A stretch of 64,000 nucleotides of DNA from Uloborus plumipes (taxonomy: Eukaryota; Arthropoda; Arachnida; Araneae; Uloboridae), in the NCBI GenBank assembly GCA_038373865.1, contig JAXGGA010001693.1, positions 79,564-143,563 on the forward strand. The letters run 5' to 3'. Below the pieces are notes generated by a model that was not told the DNA's origin, ran no database searches, and was given only the letters and a program-made list of their open reading frames with translations. The number at the start of each line of letters is the position of its first letter. The stretch's first letter is position 1. This document shows positions 11,564 to 23,800 of the stretch, in pieces. A program made the position numbers and the translations under genes.

Positions 11564-12771
11564 GTATGCTTTGGGCAACTGGGCTCAGGAGTTTCTAAGG
11601 TTTTACGACCTTCTTTTCTTTTCAAATGTAATGGAATTTGCAGTTAAGTAGGATTTAAATATAAAATTTCCCTAAAAATAACCATAATTATAGATGAAGA
11701 AGAAGAGGTGAGCTTCATTGTTAAAGAAATAAGCAAACGATGCACTTCAATTGAAGCCCAAAATTTTTCTCATTCATAGCTGGGTATATGGCTAAAAAAT
11801 TCCTTAAAAATTCCTAACTAGTTTCGAATATTTGTGTACAGAATCTGCTCCTTTAGCGCCCGTTACATAGAATACGGAATAACATTGTATACTATATAGG
11901 ATTCTATCGGTTATTTTCGAAAGACAGCACAGGATTTTTTTCCGCGAGTCGCTCATATAAAGAAAGAGCCAATGTATGAAAATTTTACAATAACAGCCTT
12001 CAAACAAAAACCAACACCTAAAATTATTCAGTTCTGTTCTTATTTAATAGTCCTCAACCGTATTCCAAGCAGCAACCCAGAATGGCTACTCAACTTGAGT
12101 AACCATTGACGGCGGAAAAAGCAACCTGCAGGGGCAAGCAAGATAGAGAGGCACAAAAGAAGGCATTTCTTCTGCCTCTCTCTCGTTCTTTAATTTGCTT
12201 TCGTAGCTTATTGATGCGACGTGAAGTTAGAATATCCGCGTTTTGGAAAAAGTGTGAATTACAATGTTTTAAATCTATCGAACAAATCTGTTCGATATAT
12301 TAAAAACATTGTTCAATTAGGATTGAAAATGCATAAGTTATGATGTAGTGCTTTTAGTTGGTTGGGGGGTGATCAGCATTCCAGCATTAATCGGTTTAAA
12401 TGAGTACTAAGTATTTATATTTTACATTCTTTTGCTTATAACATTCAATGTTCTCTCCATAAAACTGTCTTTTTCTTTTTCCCCTTGACTTCTTAACCTA
12501 AAACGTAATTTGAAATAAATAAATAAACTACAATAAAAAAATTTAACGAAACACGGACATCACTGTACAAACATGATACGGAATGAACAGTTTTTATCCT
12601 CAGCTCTTTTTATTTGTTTCTTTAAACTCTGGTTTGATGATAAATTATAATTTCTAACTCAATGTTAGTGACGAGCTGATTTGTTGGCTTCGGTTACGCA
12701 GTAGAAAAAACAGTTAAGAGTGAAAAAAAGAAAGAAAAGAAAATTATTTAAAGTCAGGAAGCAAATTTGCG
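10926..12771. other. Noncoding AT-rich stretch
   Basis: No gene is supported. A T-run of about 49 bases (11512-11560) is the main landmark. Confidence 0.5.
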
Positions 12772-12964
12772 ATGCATATTTTGCTCATTGTGGGCCTCTT
12801 ACCCAACTTTTATGTGAGTATTTTTTTAACGAGTATAAGTGGGGAAAAACAGAAATATGATGAACTTGCCACCCTGGACAAATGCCACGTCTTGTATTTG
12901 TTTAAAATTGCCAATATCATTCCAGTAGGATCTTCAGTTGCTGTTTATGCTGGGATACTCACTG
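12772..12964 (+). CDS. Candidate FGFR first coding exon (option B)
   Basis: It begins MHILLIVGLLPNFYVSIFLT then SISG, a hydrophobic leader, followed by about 40 residues containing one Cys. A GTCAGT donor at 12965 ends it in phase 1, matching the acceptor at 20620, and would give a receptor of about 811 residues. Weak points: a stronger donor (GTGAGT at 12814) ends the frame in phase 0 instead, and no known domain is visible. Option A at 3642 has the better signal peptide but the poorer donor. Confidence 0.3.
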
Positions 12965-14135
12965 GTCAGTCTCTGATTATCCATTTTTTTTTTTTTTTTT
13001 TACTGTCACATTATAAAAAATTATTGGTTGACCGTAAAGCTTTATTACCAGTAATATTTGCTCAGAATGACAAAATAAACAAATAAAAAGCTAATGGCAA
13101 TAAGTCAAATTTAAGCTCTCCGGCAAGTGTTACGATTTTTTTTTCGAGAGGAGATTGGTTAGTTTTGGTGCATTGATCGAACTGTTGACCAACAGTCATT
13201 TCAAACATAGAAAATGCGTTAAATTAGTTGCTTTGACATTTTCAGCTTTTCAAATTTTAAATAGCACATTATAACAGGGGTCGGAGTATTAATTGCAAAA
13301 AAAAAAAAAAAAAAATAGGACACAATTTTGATAAAATTTTAGGAAATTTTTAATGCAACAAAATATCAAGTTCTGATGATTTAAATGTAATTTATAAACT
13401 TATATTCGAAGAGAATAATCAAACTTTTCAAATTCTATCTTAAAAACAACAACAGAATGCATTTAATATTTTATTCTCTTACGCTGCATAACACGTTATA
13501 AAGTAGAAATATTTCATCGTGCGATTGAAATCAGGTTAAATGTAAGCAGGTAATTTAAAAAAAAACTTCTAATGAATTTTATTACACAATAAGTGTGAAA
13601 ATAAACATTTTATTACAGAAATAGAAAATCTTTTTATGCAGTCTTTGTATTTTCATGAGGAACAAAAATTATTTTTTAATTAAATTGATCACACCCAAAT
13701 CTATACAGAGAGGGTCAAAAATTTGTAAAACTTGGTAAAGTGGGCTGTTAGGTATTCAAAGTTAACTGTAAGCTGTGTCTTAAAATTGAAAAGATAAAAC
13801 AATAAAAACTACGAATTCATGAATAACTTCAAAAGACAATTTAACATTTTAAAGTCATTTTTTTTAAACATGATAAAAAACTAAATCTTTTAGCAGTTGC
13901 TTAAAAAACTTCCACTTTATTTATTTTATTTCAATAGTACATAAGATAAACTTTGATTACATCTCCCCCCCCCCCCCATACACAGAACTGCAATTTGAGA
14001 GGAAGGGAATATAGTGCTCCTCTGGTAAGTTGAGCTACATAATCTCGACAATACTTGCCTCTTTTTGGGCAATTAAGTAAAACGAAACATGTTATTAGAG
14101 CAGGTTTTAGTTGGAAAACTACATGAAAGTAATCA

Positions 14136-14143
14136 AACTCAGT
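14136..14143 (+). repeat. 8-bp target duplication AACTCAGT, left
   Basis: Identical to 14810-14817; together they bracket the hAT element at 14144-14809. Confidence 0.85.
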
Positions 14144-14809
14144 CAGCGGCGTACGCAGACAAATCATTTCAGGGGGGGGGGGGCTGAGCCGAGACTCTTT
14201 GACATGGGGGGGGGCACCTCATAAAATGTAGTGAAGGGAAGAAAATGTTTCGAATTTGTGGTATAAATACTGATTTAATGTGACAAAAATACATCACTAA
14301 AAAAAAAAATTTTTTTTGTTTAAAGTAAAGCATTTTGCTGAAAACAGAAAATGAAATTGAAGTTTGAAATATTTTTCTTCATTGACGGAGGTGTTACTGA
14401 ATCACATGCTTGCAATATTTTAGAACATTTGTGCCTTAATATCGTTAATTTTGCTATTGATTTTACTATTATTCCTAATACTGGGTTTCAATGATGAGTG
14501 AACAAACGTTGTCGGTGTTTCTGAAACATCTATTTGCAATAAAAACTAAGAAAACTGAATTGATTAAGACAATCATAAACGTGACATACAGTAAAATAGA
14601 CGAGTCAACACCTTTAAAGAAATCAATTTTTTTTCTTTTAACTTTTTGTCTCATATTTAATTATTTGATCTGAAAACTTTTCTGATTTTGCGACTTTGAA
14701 AAGAAAGGAAGGAAAAAAAAAAAGATTGAAGCTTGAATGAAAAAAATTCGTTTCGAAAATTTCGGAGGGGGCTACAGCCCTATCAGCTATCCCACTGAGT
14801 ACGCCACTG
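14144..14809. mobile_element. hAT-type non-autonomous element, 666 bp
   Basis: The ends are CAGCGGCGTACGCAG and, inverted, CAGTGGCGTACTCAG. They lie inside a perfect 8-bp duplication (AACTCAGT), the size made by hAT transposases. The left 430 bp matches the inverted right end of the 5.4 kb element at 5382-10749, and the right end (GGGGGCTACAGCCCTATCAG) matches that element's left end. They are one family. Internal open frames are short and without domains. Confidence 0.85.
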
Positions 14810-14817
14810 AACTCAGT

Positions 14818-15744
14818 TCAACGATAAATATTTTATTATCACTCCTAACAGAGGTAATATTGTCAAGGGCATAGCTCAACTTTCCAGAGAAACAGTTTCT
14901 AGTTTACAGATTTTTCATTTATTTTCAAAGGAGGGGGGGGGGTGTTAAAACACTTGATCTTATTCCTTTCCCCCAACTTTTTTTTTGCAACACCTGCTAT
15001 GGAAGCTGCTTTTAATTTCTTTATTATTTCAAATTTAACCTTTTTTTAAGAGTATGAATGACAGCTAGTGTTATAATGTATAGATAAAACAAAAAGCTTT
15101 ATTTTGAGAACATGTTTCAGTTCACTGCTCTCCCCCTCCCCTCTTCTCCAGAAAAAAAAATGCCAAGCAACATGGGTTTTTTCTTCATTTTTAAGGAAAT
15201 TTGAGGAATTATCAACTTAATTTTATGGTATCATAAATGGTAAAAAATGGTAAATTACCATAAATGGTAAAAATAATCACTATGAAAAGTTTTATTTTTA
15301 AGGTGAATTTCCTTTTCCTGCTCAAGTAAAAAGTGAAATCATAAACATTTTAAGATTTTTAGGACAAAGTTCAAAATTTTAAGAATTTTATGACACTTAA
15401 AATTTTAGGACTTTTAGGACTACGCCTAGCCCTGTTATAATAAAATTAGCGCAATAATAGCAATCATTACTTATTTGCTATTTTATTTCAATAATTGAAA
15501 TTATATTATGCGTTTAAAAGTTTTAATTTTTTTGCTTTTTCATATATTTGCGAACAGATAAATCAGAAGATAAAATTCGCTGAAACTTATTTTACGATAT
15601 TAATGGAAAACTATAATTTAACACATTACTTTTGTATAACTTTACATAAGCCGCAGCCACGAACTCATTTCAGTCTACTTTGTTCAAAAAGCAAGCTGTC
15701 GATGACAAAGCTAAATTCTCTTTATTTGCTATGTTCCCACAGAC
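14818..15744. other. Noncoding AT-rich stretch
   Basis: No gene or clear element is seen. A local repeat of ATAAATGGTAAAAA-type units lies at 15233-15275. Confidence 0.45.
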
Positions 15745-16080
15745 TAAGGAGGGGTACTTGACCCCCCACTGGTGGTTCTCCCCTCGAAAAACGGCTTGCG
15801 GCTTAATTACTTTCCTCAGCTTCGACGAGAAAGCGGAGTAGCTGCAAAAACGTAGCGGATCCGTATTGGCGACTTATTGCCTCTAAGACAGCCGCAACGC
15901 GCTTTTCGCCAAAATTGTTTCGCCAAACTTCTCCTAAATGTTGGCTTTTTCGTAATACACGGGCAACGCTTGGTCTCTCGGCCAAAAAGCATAGGATAAG
16001 GCTAGAGAGTCCCGTCTGTTCGAGTTCTTTAGTCTGTGCCCCTACTTTCGCTTAGTTTAAGTACAAAGGAAAACGGTTTT
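15745..16080. other. Less AT-rich patch of unknown nature
   Basis: This stretch stands out from its surroundings by higher GC content. On the minus strand a 60-codon frame (15803-15985) reads MAERPSVARVLRKSQHLGEV and ends RFLVEAEESN; its composition is protein-like but I recognise no domain. It could be an unrecognised exon, a transposon end or a regulatory patch. Just downstream, 16120-16345 has two copies of a (C)AGATACTGCCGTTTACCTGC-like motif. Confidence 0.25.
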
Positions 16081-16345
16081 TGCGGCTTGATGCAAGTTTT
16101 GCACAGCGTTTCATATTATGTTCATCCTGCAGCCGGGCAGATACTGCCGTTTACCTGCCCACAGCAACGAAAAATGCAGTTACTGCTAATTACCATTGGT
16201 TAAAAAACAGTTTTTTTTCATCGGAAACCAAAAAAAGATGCTTGTACCATAAAACTAATGTAACATAGATTTCAAAAATGCAAAAAAATGAAAATCGAAA
16301 AATTTGCAGTTACTGCCCTTTACCTGCCCACGGCAGTATTAGTCA

Positions 16346-19300
16346 CTAGATTTTTTTAAAAATCAATGAATTTCAATCTTTTGAAATTTGCTTCGCTTCG
16401 CTTCGCTTTTATATTAAAAGATGTAAATAAATGTTATTCCATTTAGCAAACAAATACGCTTTTTAAAATCATTAAGATACATAATTTTTACAATGAGCGA
16501 CAGAAATATAAATTACACTGAGCTTTATGGCAACCTAAAGACCATCAAAACTTAGAAAAAATTATTGCAACAGTAAAATCAAATAGCAAATACGATTTTC
16601 GAAAAAAGGAATTTTCCGACATTCTATAAGAGTAATTATCATGTTATAATATTGACAAAACTGTCAGTTTTCCCCCAAATATATTGAATATTGATTTTTT
16701 TTTAAATTTGTTAGAGGCTTCTTATAGTGAATTCAAGTAGTAAGGTTTAATTCTATGCCTACTCAATTGTAATCAAAATTTTTGGTAATGACTCATTAAA
16801 ATTATTTTGTGTTCAAATTCCCCTATTGGTACATCCAGCTTTTTGAAAAAGTGCATACTACACATTAGTCATCAGTAGTAGCGACTATTATATTTTTCAC
16901 TCCAAGACAGGCTCGTCGTTTGGGACATCAGGACAGGTGGTCAATGGCCTCCCCCTCTGGTTTAGGGAAATTAATGTATTTACATATAAGTGGGCTTTTT
17001 TTTTTTTTTTTGGTATAAGTTACATTGAAATTTGGAAAAATTTACCTTTTGCCCCCCCCCCCCCCCGCAAAATTTGAAATGATTGGCCTGAGTCAGGAAA
17101 AAGGGGTTAATAACAGGGAAATACGAATTTTCACAATAATTAGTGTTAAACCTTTTCCCACTAATATTCATGCCTGAAAATAACTATGCAATGGTAAAAA
17201 ATGAAGTTTTTATTTATATGATCATTATGCATTTTTTTCTTTATTTTATTTGTGAGGAACGTTTAATATTAAAGTCAAAGCTGTTAAAATTCAAATTTTA
17301 GACGTAATCTTTCAATTCCACCCCCCACCCCCCAAGAGCCTGTCCCTTATTTACAGTTCTTAAATCTGGCAACCCTGGTGCTAATACCAAATGACGGTAC
17401 AGTGTTGGAAAAATGAAGCAGTGCACTCCAGCCTGTCTTTTGCCAACCTGTCTGGCAAAAGACAACAACACTCAGTTTAGAGTTTTACAGTATTTACTTC
17501 CTACCTTACAGGTTTCCTTTCCCAAAAAGTGTTGTAATCTCAATTGAATAAAATGTGACAAAACAATTTTTTCTTAAACAAGACAACTGGACCAGAATGG
17601 CAAAAAATACTGTCAAAGTTAAGGGTATATAGCTAAACTACAGAAGATGGTAACAGGCTAAACTCCTTTTAAAAGGGTTGTTGCACATTAAACATGGAGA
17701 AAAATGTCAAAAGAATCAGACATTGTTTGGAGAGCGAGCATGCTATGCCAATACGGTGTCGCAATACAAAATGGCGCGTTAATGTTTTCATCGACCTCTT
17801 CCGCTATCTGAAGATCTCTTTGGTGAATGAGTATCACGCCGACATGTATCCCAATTACAGTGGAAATGAGTGCTATTTATGGCTCACGGATTGATAGAAT
17901 GCAACCGTAAAAAACGAAAATCGAACAACTTGAAACGCCATGGTTGAGGGCTCATGACGATGAAATCTTATTAGGGAATGAAAAAATAACGTCCTCCATT
18001 CCCAGTAATTCATGTGAAAGTGTTCACCACGAAAGAAAAAAAATACATTTGTGAAGGATTAATTATCCTAGATTAGGCGAGAATATTAATTTGTTTGATA
18101 TATCTTGCAGAATTTTTTTTTTATGTGAGGTGGTATTTTTTTCAACTCCATTCAGACCAAATAATACTTTCCGATTAATGCTCCAAACTAGGAATTTTTA
18201 ATTTTTACCTCTGGCGACCAGAGTCAAAAAAGATGGTCGCCACTTTTGCACTTTTGGTTCCCATTTTTTAATGAAGTGTATTCATAGCGCAAAAAGTGAA
18301 TAACTTTTTCGCTGTTTGTAATATTAACTACAAATTAAGGGATTATGATACTCTACAAAAAATATTAATAATATTTTAATAGATTTATTTTTAAACATTA
18401 AACACAAAACGAAAAATTTAATTTTACAAATTTTTAAATTTTTCGCTAATCTATAGCTTTACTTAAAATTCAAAAAAAAAAAAAAAAAAGGTGGCACTTG
18501 AAACGCTTTTTTCCTTTTCTTTATTTTATTTGTAATTTTAAAACTTCCTTTTTTTTCCCCCAAAATAATTGTTTGCCATTTATAAGAACGCCTTAAAATT
18601 TTGATGCGTTGTATTATATAATTTTTTTAGCAATCAAGACCGCTTACTGATTTCACTTTTCCGTGAGCTTGCCGTGAAAATTTGCTGTTTTCTAAACCTT
18701 ATATCCTACAGCCGAGCTCAGCGAAACGTGTTCTTTTTTCGGAGTTGTGAAGTGATTCGCGGGCTTGAAAAATGGTATTTCTTTAGCGAGTCAGGTCGTT
18801 CGTCCAAACACTGGGGGCAGAAAAGAAAATAATGGCTATTTTCGTGCTCCACCTTCCGTTCCCTGATTGGCCATCGTTCTGCAAATACGCTTTCCGAGAA
18901 GAGAACTTGCGTGATTTTTTAATCTCTTGGGCTTGGAGGTGGTGACTAACTTCGTGCAAATTTGAATGTAAAATTTCAGACAAGTGAATTTTATATTTAT
19001 ACTGAATTCAGTATTTATTGAGAGAGCAAAATACTTGATGCAGAAAAAACAAGGAGCATTGCAGTCTAAATTTAACATTTACCAAATTCTATGCATCCAA
19101 TTAAAGTGGTTTGGCAGAGACAATCACCTGTAAGTAGCTTGCAGATGTAGTACAATGTACTAATAATGCAGCTTTGTTCATACAGCCATGCAATTTCAGT
19201 ATTTTTCACTGTATTTGAGTCACATGTCTGAACTTATAAATTATTTATTTTAATACTCATGAACATTTTTAAAATGTGGCTTTCAGACTTTTGGAAAAGC

Positions 19301-20619
19301 AGGACAATTGAATAAGTGGAGAAATTATTTGAATTTTTTTTTTCATTTATGTAAATTGCTGCCTCAGTTAGGCCATGTTGGCAGCCATGGTTAGACAAAG
19401 TCAGGGATATCAATCCTTTCTCAAGAGCAAAGATACATCCTCCCCACCCCAATTGTATGCAAACCCACCTAGAAGAAAAATCAAAGACCCCTAAAAACAC
19501 TTACCTAAAATTTCACTGTCGAAGCCTGCATTATGATCTCCACCCCCCCCCCCCAACTCTCAGGGCAAAGTTGCATGTGAAATAAGATAAAACATACCTG
19601 TTTTAACAGCAAGATTTAGTGTGCCACACAAAATAATTATTTATTTTGATTATAGTCATTTTACTTTCAATTTAAAACACTTTGAGCTAGTTTTACTGCA
19701 GAACTATACAGTTTTTACCGAATAATAAGTAAAATTCTATTTTTATTTTAAGACTTCTTTTGGGCTTTAACCTGTTGGTCAAATTAGCGTGCCAATGGGA
19801 AAGAAGTGACACCAACGATCTTTGCTCATGGTTATGCTGCTACTTTTTTTTTTTTTTTTTACCGAGCAGCAGAATATTACCGGTTTTATTCGGAGAAGGG
19901 GGTGATCACTTGCTTCTTTAGCGTTTTGCAGCTTTTCTCTAAAGAAATTAGAGTTCGAAATAAGTTTGACTGGAATTCATTCGTCAGGACCCACTTCTGA
20001 AAGTTTAAAATACGTTCTTTAGAAGAAAACTCTTCTCTAAAAATTAATTCCCCTATAGTTATTGCAATGGCAACGGACTTTTTTATTTATTTCATCTAGC
20101 AATCCCACCTTATACTGCTTTTTTTAAATACCCCAAAAAGAAATGAACTCCTTCAAAGCCCCCCTCTTCTTTACCTGACTTCAGGGGCGGATCCAAAAAT
20201 TTTTGTAAAGGGGGATCAAGTTTCAGTAGCCAGTATGATACCTGATCAATGCATCAGTTAAGTGAAAGGAAAACAAATTATGTAAAATCTAAAAATTCTT
20301 CGAAGTGTTGTACATTATTGCACCGCAAGTAATATTTTTATAATACTCTGTTAAATTGACTACACATTTATTTTAATAAAAATTGACTATCAGGAAAACT
20401 ATAAATATGCACTTTATAAATTATTTACATTCAACAAATAAAATTTTGCATATTTTACTCATAATACACGTATAAAATTTTTGTTTGATTGATTGCAAGA
20501 TTGATAATGGCTGCACAACTGATAAAATTTGTTTCTTATCTAAGGGTGGTTAACTGACCCTTTGACCACCCTCTGAATCCATCTCTGCCTGACATAACCC
20601 TGTCCCATGTGTGTTGCAG
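16346..20619. other. Noncoding stretch upstream of the first Ig exon
   Basis: No exon is supported. It contains homopolymer tracts (T-run near 16997, C-run near 17052, A-run near 18476, C-run near 19543, T-run near 19844) and fragments that look like degraded MITEs, for example CAGGGGCGGATCC at 20183. If FGFR starts at 3642 or 12772, this is its first coding intron. Confidence 0.5.
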
Positions 20620-20889
20620 CGCCGCCCCGGATCCGAGAGAACACCCCGAGCTCCCTGGAGGTCCCCTCGGGCCAGAGGGCCAAGCTGCGGTGCCTGGTGT
20701 CGGGCAACCCGAGGCCGGCCATCGAGTGGCTCAAATACAACGAGTCGGTCACGCCCGACGACCGCATCACCATCACCCGGAGCAGCCTCACCATCGACAA
20801 CGTCACCGAGGCCGATGCGGGGATCTACTTCTGCCGAGCGAGCAATGAGTACGGAGCGCTCCTGAAGAACTACACGCTGCAGATCACGG
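20620..20889 (+). CDS. FGFR: FGFR exon: Ig domain 1
   Basis: It encodes [18 protein letters not shown] to YTLQIT. The Ig cysteines lie in LRCLVSG and IYFCRAS, with Trp in IEWLK. Acceptor TTGCAG before 20620, donor GTGAGG at 20890; phase 1 to 1. The exon is strikingly GC-rich against AT-rich introns. Confidence 0.92.
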
Positions 20890-23800
20890 GTGAGGAGCTG
20901 GTTTATTTTGTGCTCTATAGAGTCTTTTTTTGGCATACTGTATGGACTTAAATGGATGTGTTTTTGCAATGTATTCAGCATACACGGTGAGGTTGAAAAA
21001 AAAAAAAAAAAAAAAACGAAATTACATTGCTTGTTTTAAAATTGATAAAATAATGACGATAAAAGGTTCCAGTGATTATAAAAAGTTCGGAAAATTAGCA
21101 AATATTGATTTTGTCGTTTCACTTACTTTTATTACAGAAATTAAAGTTTATTAATTCTACTCAGACAGAGGGCAAGGTTCAAAATATTGCCGCGAACGGC
21201 TTGAGATCGACCGGTCGATCGCGATCGACGGGTTGTTCTGATCTAAATGGTTTTGGATTTCCAAAGAATATATTGAGACTTTTTTTGAAGTAAAAATTAT
21301 TTGCCCTCGTGCCCCGTTATTGAGATATTTTAAGAATATCGCCAAATTTAAAGATATCTGTCAAGAAATGGAAGGTACCCAGAAAGAGAGATTTTGCTGT
21401 CTGCATGCAGCAGGAAACCCATCTGTGCAAAGCTTGTGAAAGATATAAGTTTAAGAAAGATATCAGATATAAATTTAATATTATACAAGTTATTAAAAAG
21501 AATCCTTTAATCTGTCTGGAAGGCATTTAAAGCATAGAATTCATAAAAAATAGAAGTTTAGAGATTTGAAGTCAATAAAATGATAAAAGGGTCTGACATA
21601 GTATACTAGGGTACAACTAGTGATGAAAATTCAAAACAGTTCTTAATTAGAAAAAAAAATTATAATTTCGTTTTTTATTAGTTTCTAGCACATTGTAAAA
21701 ATTTAACGCATTAATTATTGTCTTCTGTGCTTGTTGTTCTTAGACTCCCAGCTACTGGATGAACCACCCCAGGGAGATGATAGCGGCATCAGAACAAGAC
21801 CCCTTATTAAACCTGGAGAAAAGTGTAAGTTCTACATTATAATAATAAAATATTCGCACCATGGTAAAGAAAATGACACAATTCTTCTTCTTCAAAAAAA
21901 AAAAAAAAAACACAATTGTAGGAAACATATGTTTTTCAGTTTCAAGTGATCCAGTCTCAAGTACTTCCTGCAATATGCTCAAAGTAAAATATAATGTGAT
22001 GTTAATTGGTCAGTTTTTGTTGTATATTTTAATAATGCATACTTGAAGTTCGAAGGATTTCTTCTAGATAAAAAAAAAAAATAATGACGTGTCACAATTG
22101 GATTACTTTGATTTTACTATATGCCAGCATATACCAGTTAAAGTCCGCTAATTTTCTACGCATTTTTTGGCGAGAAAGAGCATTAAATTTGGATTTTAAA
22201 TCAATAATTAGTGCATGCTTTCAAAGTTTTACATTGGGCCACTTTTGTTGCTGGGTTCGACAGTTAATCAAATAACAAAAATGTTTCCAAATTTGGGTGA
22301 TGAATACTTCGAAAACTATGTTCTTCAACCTCATTTCATACTGATATTAAGGCTCTATGCCTGCCTTTCGGGCTTTTAGTTTATATGTTTGAGGGTCCTC
22401 CTTGCCCAATAGTGCTTTTTTCCCTTCCATTTAGCAAAATAAATAGAAAAATAAAGAAAATAGTAATTCAAAAAATGGTTTATGTGTTTATTTTTTTATA
22501 GTTTTCCACATCCACACACAGAAGAAATTTTTTCTTTGCACTGATCTTTGAAGTTCCTCAGTCAATGTTTGAGTAATTTTAACTTTCTAACATAATTTAG
22601 TTTCAAGTAATAAACTTTGATGCGTGGCTCTGCCAAAATTTCATCTTGATACTTAAAGTTTCTCGTTAACATTAAGTTTTCCAATTATAACGATTTGCAC
22701 TTATTTCATTTTCAGTTAAGCCCTACTTCACACAGCCGTCCAAGATGCTTCGCCTGCTGGCAAAACCGGCCGGAAGTTCGATCACGCTGAAATGTCCGGC
22801 AAACGGAAGTCCCCTGCCGGACATCAAATGGCTGAAGGACGGGAAGGCTGTAGAGAGGGAGCTGAGCAAGGAGGTGAAGATTTTTATTATTATTATTTTT
22901 TGTTGCAACACTTGACATTTGACACCCTGAAGTTCCCCGCACCTACCGTTTGAACGGTTTATGGGTTTTGGGACCCCAGGGACATTTATTAAACACTAAA
23001 CATGTTACAAACATCTTACAAAGCATTTTTTTTTTAAACATAAACTGAGGTCTTTTTTTTTTTTTTTTGATTTATCTTAGAGCATACAATTACAAACTTT
23101 ACATAACAAACATCTTAACAAAACATTTTTTTTTTCTTTTTAAATTCTAAATTCTTCTAAAATTAATTTAGCAGATCACTGAAGGAAATCTGCCTCTAGC
23201 TCAACGAATCCGCAGTTTCTAGATTACGTAACTTTGCTGTCGGCATATTGCATGACTTAAGGGCAGTAATCAATGGGGCATTACCGCATTTTAACCTTTC
23301 GGTTTTATCATGTTGCTTCAATTCCCTACCGAATGAAGGCACCCTACTGTGATAGAGTTAAACCGATGCTGTCAGGCTTTGCGAAGGCTACGTAAATCTA
23401 ATTACATCATTATGAAACTGCCAGGTTAGGTTTGCTCCAACCGTAGACGCCGTGGATTTAGATACAAATCTGGTTCAGCACCGTTCTTCGCCTGCTTAAT
23501 TTACCACCTTAATCGCCGCTGACCAAATACAAATCTGGTCAAATATCAGTCTGGGGAGGAAGGTGGGGATCAGGCCACACCACGAGGAGGCCCCCACTAT
23601 TATGGCCTGGCTTAAGGGCAGTAACTTATTGCCTAATCTTTTTGTAACTGAAAGTAGTTTTATCACCAACAAAGTGGTGTCTCTCCATTTAAATTTGCAT
23701 CCCCATGCCCTGATTTTTGTCACTCTCTTTTAGTAAAGCTCTAGAATAAGAATTTTGAATAGCATGAAAAGTTTACCTTAATCACAAAAAAAGGGTTTAC

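Noticed and set aside
16931..17091. Fifth copy of the CAGG...CCTG MITE family
   Set aside because: An end resembling AAATGATTGGCCTG is present, but the other end and the target duplication could not be matched.
20540..20981. Frames on both strands over the Ig1 exon
   Set aside because: Shadows caused by the GC-rich codon usage; only the frame with Ig cysteines and tryptophan joins the other FGFR exons.
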